NCBI RefSeq assembly: GCF_023573145.1
Contig: NZ_CP097636.1
Location: 3,038,001 to 3,102,000 of the forward strand
Origin: Aquincola tertiaricarbonis
GTDB taxonomy: Bacteria; Pseudomonadota; Gammaproteobacteria; Burkholderiales; Burkholderiaceae_C
DNA: 64,000 nucleotides
Direction of reading: 5' to 3'
Each line of letters starts with the position of its first letter. Position 1 is the first letter of the stretch. Under the pieces are notes generated by a model. The model did not search any database and had not been told where the DNA came from. It was given only the letters and a program-made list of their open reading frames with translations. Made by a program: the position numbers and the translations under genes. Below are positions 57,526 through 64,000 of the stretch, piece after piece.

Positions 57526-58833
57526 ATGCATTTCAAGTCGTTCGCACTGGCCTCGGCCGTCCTGGCAGCCTCCTTCGGCGCCCAGGCCCAGGTGGAGATC
57601 CAGTGGTGGCACTCGATGACCGCCGTCAACAACGAATGGGTCAACGACCTGGCCAAGGATTTCAACGCCAGCCAGAAGGACTACAAGATCGTGCCCACCT
57701 ACAAGGGCAGCTACGACGAGTCGATGACCGCGGCGATCGCCGCCTTCCGTGCCGGCAACGCGCCGCACATCCTGCAGGTGTTTGAAGTGGGCACCGCCAC
57801 CATGATGGCCAGCAAGGGCGCCGTGGTGCCGGTGGGCAAGGTGATGAAGGACGCCGGCTTCAAGTTCGACCCGGCGGCCTACATCCCCGCCGTGGCCGGC
57901 TACTACACCGCGCCGAACGGCGAGATGCTGAGCTTCCCGTTCAACAGCTCGACCACGATCTTCTACTTCAACAAGGACGCCTTCAAGGCCGCCGGCCTGC
58001 CCACCGACAAGGCCCCGGCCACCTGGCCCGAAGTGGTGTCTGCCGCGGCCAAGCTGAAGGCCAGCGGCCACAAGTGCCCCATCACGCTGGCCTGGCAGAA
58101 CTGGACGCAGCTGGAAAGCTTCTCGGCCTGGCACAACGTGGAGTTCGCAACCAAGCGCAACGGCCTGGCCGGCCTCGACGCGCGTCTGGTGGTCAATTCG
58201 CCGCTGCACGTGCGCCACATCGAGAACCTGGCCAACATGGCCAAGCAGGGCCTGTTCGTCTACAAGGGCCGCAGCGCCACGCCGCAAGCCTCGTTCACGT
58301 CGGGTGAGTGCGCCATGATCACCACCTCGTCGGGCTTCTACGGCGACGTGGCCAAGAACGCCAAGTTCGCCTACGGCCTGGCCCCGCTGCCCTACTACCC
58401 CGACGTGGAAGGTGCGCCGCAGAACACCGTGATCGGTGGCGCCAGCCTGTGGGTGATGTCGGGCAAGAAGGCCGAGGAATACAAGGGCATCGCCACCTTC
58501 TTCAACTACCTTTCCAAGCCTGAAGTGCAGTCGGCCAGCCACAAGCGCACCGGCTACCTGCCGATCACCATGGCCTCGTTCAAGCTGACCGAGGAGTCGG
58601 GCTTCTACAAGGAAAAGCCGGGCACCGACGTGGCGGTGAACCAGATGATCCGCAAGGTGACCGACAAATCGCGCGGCATCCGCCTGGGCAACTACCTGCA
58701 GATCCGCGCCATCGAGGACGAAGAACTCGAACAGGTGTGGGCCGGCAAGAAGACCGCCAAGGAAGCGCTGGACGCCATCGTCAAGCGCGGCAACGAGCAG
58801 CTCGAACGCTTCCAGAAGGCCAACAGCCGCTGA
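57526..58833 (+). CDS. ugpB: sn-Glycerol-3-phosphate ABC transporter, periplasmic binding protein
   Basis: The 435-aa protein has a signal peptide (FALASAVLAASFGAQAQ, cleaved before VEIQWWHSM) and the UgpB-type body: NEWVNDLAKDFNASQ, YKGSYDESMTAAIAAFRAGN, PNGEMLSFPFNSSTTIFYFN, TSGECAMITTSSGFYG and HKRTGYLPIT. It binds glycerol-3-phosphate or glycerophosphodiesters in the periplasm. ATG at 57526 was chosen for the signal peptide; the open frame goes back to 57355. The gene heads the ugpB-A-E-C-Q operon. Confidence 0.93.
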   Translation: MHFKSFALASAVLAASFGAQAQVEIQWWHSMTAVNNEWVNDLAKDFNASQKDYKIVPTYKGSYDESMTAAIAAFRAGNAPHILQVFEVGTATMMASKGAVVPVGKVMKDAGFKFDPAAYIPAVAGYYTAPNGEMLSFPFNSSTTIFYFNKDAFKAAGLPTDKAPATWPEVVSAAAKLKASGHKCPITLAWQNWTQLESFSAWHNVEFATKRNGLAGLDARLVVNSPLHVRHIENLANMAKQGLFVYKGRSATPQASFTSGECAMITTSSGFYGDVAKNAKFAYGLAPLPYYPDVEGAPQNTVIGGASLWVMSGKKAEEYKGIATFFNYLSKPEVQSASHKRTGYLPITMASFKLTEESGFYKEKPGTDVAVNQMIRKVTDKSRGIRLGNYLQIRAIEDEELEQVWAGKKTAKEALDAIVKRGNEQLERFQKANSR

Positions 58834-58848
58834 CGCGCACCGGCCTCG

Positions 58849-58881
58849 CCTCGCGGTGCGCCGGGACGGCGTGCCGCGAGG
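58849..58881 (+). other. Strong intercistronic stem-loop between ugpB and ugpA
   Basis: CCTCGCGG (58849–58856) pairs perfectly with CCGCGAGG (58874–58881), with a further CGCC/GGCG pairing inside. It lies just after the binding-protein gene, where such structures often protect that gene's mRNA and raise its level above the permease genes. Confidence 0.6.
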
Positions 58882-58928
58882 CCTGACAATCACAACAACA
58901 AGCATCCGCCGGCCCCGCCGCCGCGCCC

Positions 58929-59810
58929 ATGGAAAAACGCGTCGTCTTCCGTTCCCGCTGGCTGCCCTGGGCGCTCATCGCCCCGCAGCTGGCCGTCATC
59001 AGCATCTTCTTCTTCTGGCCCGCGGGCCAGGCCCTGGTCCAATCGTTCCAGCAGTCCGATGCCTTCGGCACCTCGGTGGAATGGGTGGGCCTGGAGAACT
59101 TCCAGCGGCTGTGGGACGACCCCACCTACCTGGCCTCGTTCAGCACCACGGCGGTGTTCTCGGCCCTGGTGGCGGTGCTGGGCATCAGCATCTCGCTGCT
59201 GCTGGCCGTGTTCGCCGACCGGGTGGTGCGTGGCACGCACTTCTACCGCACGCTGCTCATCTGGCCGTATGCCGTGGCGCCGGCGGTGGCGGGCGTGCTG
59301 TGGCTCTTCATGTTCGCGCCCAGCATCGGCGTGGTGTCGTACGCGCTGGCCGCGCTGGGCTTCGACTGGAACCACCTGCTCAACAGTAACCACGCGATGA
59401 CGCTGATCGTGATGGCGGCGGTGTGGAAGCAGCTCTCGTACAACTTCCTGTTCTTCCTGGCCGGGCTGCAGAGCATTCCCAAGTCGCTGATCGAGGCAGC
59501 GGCCATTGACGGCGCGCGACCGTGGCGGCGCTTCTGGACCATCCAGTTCCCGCTGCTGTCGCCCACCACCTTCTTCCTGCTGGTGATCAACGTGGTGTAC
59601 GCCTTCTTCGACACCTTCGCGATCGTCGATGCAGCCACCCAGGGCGGCCCCGGCAAGGACACTGCGATCCTGGTCTACAAGGTGTACTACGACGGCTTCA
59701 AGGCGCTGGACCTGGGCGGCTCGGCCGCACAGTCGGTGGTGCTGATGGTCATCGTGATTGCGCTCACGGTGGTGCAGTTCAAGTTCGTCGAGAAGAAAGT
59801 GAACTACTGA
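58929..59810 (+). CDS. ugpA: sn-Glycerol-3-phosphate ABC transporter permease UgpA
   Basis: The 293-aa inner-membrane protein has six hydrophobic segments and the permease EAA loop as [20 protein letters not shown]. It opens with the [20 protein letters not shown] segment common in UgpA. With UgpE it forms the membrane channel of the ugp importer. Its stop overlaps the ugpE ATG by one base (TGATG). Confidence 0.93.
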   Translation: MEKRVVFRSRWLPWALIAPQLAVISIFFFWPAGQALVQSFQQSDAFGTSVEWVGLENFQRLWDDPTYLASFSTTAVFSALVAVLGISISLLLAVFADRVVRGTHFYRTLLIWPYAVAPAVAGVLWLFMFAPSIGVVSYALAALGFDWNHLLNSNHAMTLIVMAAVWKQLSYNFLFFLAGLQSIPKSLIEAAAIDGARPWRRFWTIQFPLLSPTTFFLLVINVVYAFFDTFAIVDAATQGGPGKDTAILVYKVYYDGFKALDLGGSAAQSVVLMVIVIALTVVQFKFVEKKVNY

Positions 59811-60661
59811 TGGTCGAGCGCCGTCCCACGCTGGGCATCCTGGCCCACGTCATCCTGTTGCTGGGAGTGGCGATCGTCGCCTTCCCGGTGTACCTGACCT
59901 TCGTCGCCTCCACCCACACCGCCAGCGAGGTGGTGCAGCAGCCGATGCCGTTGCTGCCGGGGGCGCACTTCATCGAGAACTACCGCACCGCGCTGTTCGG
60001 CACCGGCAGCGGTGGCGGCTCCAACGCGGCGGTGGGCCGCATGATGATGGTCAGTTTGATCAGCGCGCTGATCATCGCCCTCGGCAAGATCGCGATCTCG
60101 CTGCTGTCGGCCTTTGCGCTGGTGTACTTCAAGTTCCCGTTCCGCAAGTTCTTCTTCTGGGCCATCTTCGTCACGCTGATGCTGCCGGTGGAGGTGCGCA
60201 TCGGGCCCACCTACAAGGTGGTGAGCGACCTGGGCATGCTCAACAGCTATGCCGGCCTGACGGTGCCGCTGATCGCCTCGGCCACGGCCACCTTCCTGTT
60301 CCGGCAGTTCTTCCTGACAGTGCCCGACGAGCTGGTGGAGGCCGCCCGCATCGACGGCGCCGGGCCGCTGCGCTTCTTCAAGGACGTGCTGGTGCCGCTG
60401 TCCACCACCAGCATCGCGGCGCTGTTCGTCATCCAGTTCATCTACGGCTGGAACCAGTACCTGTGGCCGCTGCTGGTCACCACCCAGGAAGACATGTACC
60501 CCGTGGTCATCGGCATCAAGCGGATGATCGCCGGCGGCGAAGCCGGCAACGAGTGGAACCTGATCATGGCCACCGCGATGCTGGCGATGATCCCGCCCGC
60601 GCTGGTGGTGATGCTGATGCAGAAGTGGTTCGTCAAGGGCCTGGTCGATACCGAGAAATAG
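59810..60661 (+). CDS. ugpE: sn-Glycerol-3-phosphate ABC transporter permease UgpE
   Basis: The 283-aa permease has six hydrophobic segments. It has the EAA loop as EAARIDGAGPLRFFKDVLVP and the UgpE-typical LLPGAHFIENYRTAL near the start. ATG at 59810 overlaps the ugpA stop; a longer open frame begins inside ugpA. It pairs with UgpA and the UgpC ATPase. Confidence 0.93.
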   Translation: MVERRPTLGILAHVILLLGVAIVAFPVYLTFVASTHTASEVVQQPMPLLPGAHFIENYRTALFGTGSGGGSNAAVGRMMMVSLISALIIALGKIAISLLSAFALVYFKFPFRKFFFWAIFVTLMLPVEVRIGPTYKVVSDLGMLNSYAGLTVPLIASATATFLFRQFFLTVPDELVEAARIDGAGPLRFFKDVLVPLSTTSIAALFVIQFIYGWNQYLWPLLVTTQEDMYPVVIGIKRMIAGGEAGNEWNLIMATAMLAMIPPALVVMLMQKWFVKGLVDTEK

Positions 60662-60670
60662 GAAAACACA

Positions 60671-61759
<1,089 letters not shown>

Positions 61760-61772
61760 GGCGGGGCACCCG

Positions 61773-62549
61773 ATGCAAGCGTTGAACCCGCAGGCGGCCT
61801 GGCCCTACCCGCGCTGGATCGCCCACCGCGGCGCCGGCAAGCTGGCGCCGGAGAACACGCTGGCCGCCTTCCGCCTGGGCGCCGCCCATGGCTACCGCGG
61901 CTTCGAGTGCGACGTGAAGCTGAGCGCCGAGGGCGTGCCTTTTCTGCTGCACGACGCCACGCTGGAGCGCACCACCAACGGCCAGGGCACGGCGGGCGAC
62001 CACCCCTGGGACGCCTTGTCGCGGCTGGACGCCGGCAGCTGGCATTCACGCGGCTACGCAGGTGAACCGCTGCCGCGGCTGGACGCCATCGCCGCCTACG
62101 TGCTGCGCAACGGCTTTGCGCTGAACATCGAGATCAAGCCTACGCCGGGCGTGGAGCGCCGCACCGGCGAGGTGGTGGGCGCCGAGGTGCTGCGCCTGTG
62201 GGCTGCGCAGCCGCAGGCGCTGCCGCCGCTGTTCAGCTCGTTCCAGCCCGAGTCGCTGGCCGGCGCCCGCGACACCGCACCAGAGGTGCCGCGTGCGCTG
62301 CTGCTGGACAGCCTGCGTGAAGGCTGGCTTGAAGAAGCGCAGGGCCTGGGCTGCGTCGCGGTGGTGTGCAACCACAAGCTGCTGGACGCGGGGGTGATCG
62401 GCCGCATCCACGCCGCCGGCCTGCGTTCGCTCTGCTACACGGTGAACGAAAGCGCCGATGCGCTACGGCTGGAAGCCGCGGGCATCGACGGTGTGATCAC
62501 CGATGCGGTGGATCGGTTTTCGCCGGCGGTGGACCGTACCGCAGACTGA
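61773..62549 (+). CDS. ugpQ: Glycerophosphodiester phosphodiesterase UgpQ
   Basis: The 258-aa protein is a GDPD TIM barrel with the catalytic WIAHRGAGKLAPENTLAAF (HRG…ENT), FECDVKLSAEGVPFLLHD (metal-binding Glu/Asp and the second His) and LNIEIKPTPG. No signal peptide is visible, so it is cytoplasmic, as UgpQ is. It cleaves glycerophosphodiesters imported by the transporter into glycerol-3-phosphate and alcohols. ATG at 61773 follows ugpC by 13 bp. Confidence 0.93.
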   Translation: MQALNPQAAWPYPRWIAHRGAGKLAPENTLAAFRLGAAHGYRGFECDVKLSAEGVPFLLHDATLERTTNGQGTAGDHPWDALSRLDAGSWHSRGYAGEPLPRLDAIAAYVLRNGFALNIEIKPTPGVERRTGEVVGAEVLRLWAAQPQALPPLFSSFQPESLAGARDTAPEVPRALLLDSLREGWLEEAQGLGCVAVVCNHKLLDAGVIGRIHAAGLRSLCYTVNESADALRLEAAGIDGVITDAVDRFSPAVDRTAD

Positions 62550-62556
62550 GGCTGAC

Positions 62557-63897
62557 TCAGGCTTTCAACGGCATCGCCTCGGCGGCCGGATCTTCCGGGG
62601 GCACCGCCTCCGACTTCGGCTGTGAAGGCAGGCTGCGCACCGCGCGGATCACCGGGTGGCGCAGTGCAGCCCCGGCCAACAGCAGGGCCGTGACGCCCGA
62701 AAACAGCAGCGTGGCGCGCAGCGCCACATGCTCGCCCAGCCAGCCCCCCAGCAGCGCGCCCGGGCCCGCCGGCAGGATGATCAGCCAGCGCATAATGCTG
62801 GTCATGCGGCCCAGCAAGGGCTCCGGCGTCACCGCCTGCCGCAGCGCCAGGAAGTTGATGAAGATCAGCACCGCGCCCACACCGAACAAGACCAGCATGG
62901 CCACGAAAGCCGCGATGCCACCGTACTGCGGCGGCACCAGCGCCGCCAGCAGCCAGCCCAGGCCGCAGCAGCCGATGCCCAGCGTCAGGCAGGGGCCGGG
63001 CCCGATGCGCTCGCTGATGCGGTGGCCCAAGGTGCTGGCCAGCACCGTGCCGCCGCCCATGGCCACGTAGGCCAGGCCGATGGCACGCTCGGACATGCCC
63101 AGCTCGCGCGTGGCGTAGAGGATCTGCACCACCAGCGCGGCGTTGTGGCACATCTGCCAGAGGCCCACGGCCACTGCCAGCGCGATCAGCAGCCGGTGGT
63201 GGGCCACGAAGCGCAGGCCCTCCTTCAGCTGCGGCCAGAAGCGCCGGCCGACCTGGAGCTGCCGGTTCTCCCGCGCGTCCACGCCCCGCAGGATGCCCAC
63301 CGACACCAGCAGCAGCAGGGCATCGATCACCAGCGCCATCGGCGCGCCCACGGCCTTGATCAACGCGCCAGCCAGGCCCGGGCCCACCACCTCGGCACCG
63401 GACGTGGCCAGCGCATTCTTGGCATGCGCTTCCACCAGCCGCTCACGCGGCACCACCTGGGTGAGCACGATCTGCGCGGCGCTGCCCGCGGTGGTGTAGA
63501 CGGTGCCGATGAGAAAGCCCACCACGTACAGCCACGCGATGCTGAGCCAGCCCAGGGCCCAGGCCAGCGGAATGGTGAGCACCGCCACCGCCAGCGAGAA
63601 CTCGCCGGCCACATACACCGGCAGCTTGCGCACGCGGTCGAGCCACACGCCGGCGGGCAGCGAGAACAGCACGAAGGGCAGCAGCTCCATCGTGGTGAGC
63701 CAGCCCATCTGCGTGGGCGTGGCATGCAGCAGCAGCGCGGCGGTGAGCGGCAGCGCCAGCATGGTCACCTGGCCGCCCAGTGAGCTGCAAAGGATGGAGG
63801 TGAACAGCCGCCGGTAAGCCGCGTTGCGCAGCAGGTCGTTCGGCGGCAGTTGCAGCCTGCGGCGCCAGGCGGCGGGCAGGCGAAGAAGCGGCTTCAT
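62557..63897 (-). CDS. MFS transporter (EntS/MFS_3-like)
   Basis: The 446-aa protein has about 12 hydrophobic segments. MFS landmarks are FSLPAGVWLDRVRKLPVYV (loop 2–3 motif A), QIVLTQVVPRERLVEAHAKN and LSAFVAM-like IAAFVAMLVLFGVGAVL. It resembles the MFS_3 (enterobactin exporter-like) group. Substrate is unknown. I used ATG 63897 (MKPLLRLPAAW); ATG 63948 would add 17 residues. It is convergent with the ugp operon, ending 8 bp from ugpQ. Confidence 0.87.
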   Translation of the reverse strand: MKPLLRLPAAWRRRLQLPPNDLLRNAAYRRLFTSILCSSLGGQVTMLALPLTAALLLHATPTQMGWLTTMELLPFVLFSLPAGVWLDRVRKLPVYVAGEFSLAVAVLTIPLAWALGWLSIAWLYVVGFLIGTVYTTAGSAAQIVLTQVVPRERLVEAHAKNALATSGAEVVGPGLAGALIKAVGAPMALVIDALLLLVSVGILRGVDARENRQLQVGRRFWPQLKEGLRFVAHHRLLIALAVAVGLWQMCHNAALVVQILYATRELGMSERAIGLAYVAMGGGTVLASTLGHRISERIGPGPCLTLGIGCCGLGWLLAALVPPQYGGIAAFVAMLVLFGVGAVLIFINFLALRQAVTPEPLLGRMTSIMRWLIILPAGPGALLGGWLGEHVALRATLLFSGVTALLLAGAALRHPVIRAVRSLPSQPKSEAVPPEDPAAEAMPLKA

Positions 63898-64000
63898 GGG
63901 CTCGGGTCTCACGGATCGGCGGCACGCCTCGTGGGCGGCCATGGCCAATCCGGCAGGCTAACAGCGGCGCACAGACCGCAGCAAGCCCTACGAGCCGGCG

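Overview
The window is about 70% GC over most of its length and carries ubiquinone genes (ubiE, ubiJ, ubiB), a FmdB–DUF502–AspS–NudB–EEP–ClsB series and methanolan-type exopolysaccharide (EPS) genes of the EpsB/D/E/F/G/I/L and exosortase B kind. This combination points to a Burkholderiales betaproteobacterium of the Rubrivivax/Leptothrix/Ideonella type. That placement is inferred from gene content and base composition, not from a search.

Layout. (1) 1–5.5 kb, + strand: a light-sensing cassette with overlapping starts and stops: the tail of a heme oxygenase, a bacteriophytochrome histidine kinase, an Rcp1-like response regulator, and a hybrid kinase with receivers at both ends. (2) 5.5–6.3 kb, – strand: a ribbon-helix-helix/PIN toxin–antitoxin pair with an inverted repeat upstream. 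(3) 6.3–14.6 kb: Na/Pi cotransporter, class-I glutamine-amidotransferase-like hydrolase, CoA transferase, then a DNA-ligase-associated exonuclease, an unrecognised protein and an ATP-dependent ligase, then a DUF805 protein. (4) 14.6–22.5 kb, – strand: ubiJ, ubiB, fmdB-like, DUF502, aspS, nudB, an EEP nuclease and clsB. (5) 22.7–51.6 kb: an EPS island. (6) 51.8–57.3 kb, – strand: the DUF3683/FAD/Fe-S oxidoreductase, HIT, DUF971 and ubiE. (7) 57.5–62.5 kb, + strand: a ugpB-A-E-C-Q glycerol-3-phosphate/glycerophosphodiester uptake operon, then an MFS transporter on the – strand.

The EPS island has two convergent arms. The + arm (22.7–27.8 kb) encodes the priming phosphoglucosyltransferase, the EpsL outer-membrane protein, GalE and ManC. 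It is followed by a beta-CASP nuclease and a secreted CBM–DUF1800 / Tat-DUF1501 pair. The – arm (51.6 down to 35.7 kb) starts with the export machinery (epsD, epsE, epsF, epsG). Exosortase B and EpsI come next, then a secreted glycoside hydrolase, an O-antigen-ligase/polymerase protein, four glycosyltransferases, a MurJ-like flippase and a frameshifted acyltransferase. From about 29.4 to 50.5 kb the GC content is clearly lower than in the flanks, and the stretch contains a wrecked IS5-family transposase. The island lies exactly between ubiE and ubiJ, so it splits what is normally a ubiE–ubiJ–ubiB operon.

No tRNA, rRNA or CRISPR array was seen. The main points worth a second look are the island's position, exosortase B without a visible PEP-CTERM substrate, the CBM–DUF1800/DUF1501 pair, the unknown gene inside the ligase cassette, the terminator-like hairpin in the ugpB leader, and a homopolymer frameshift in the acyltransferase.
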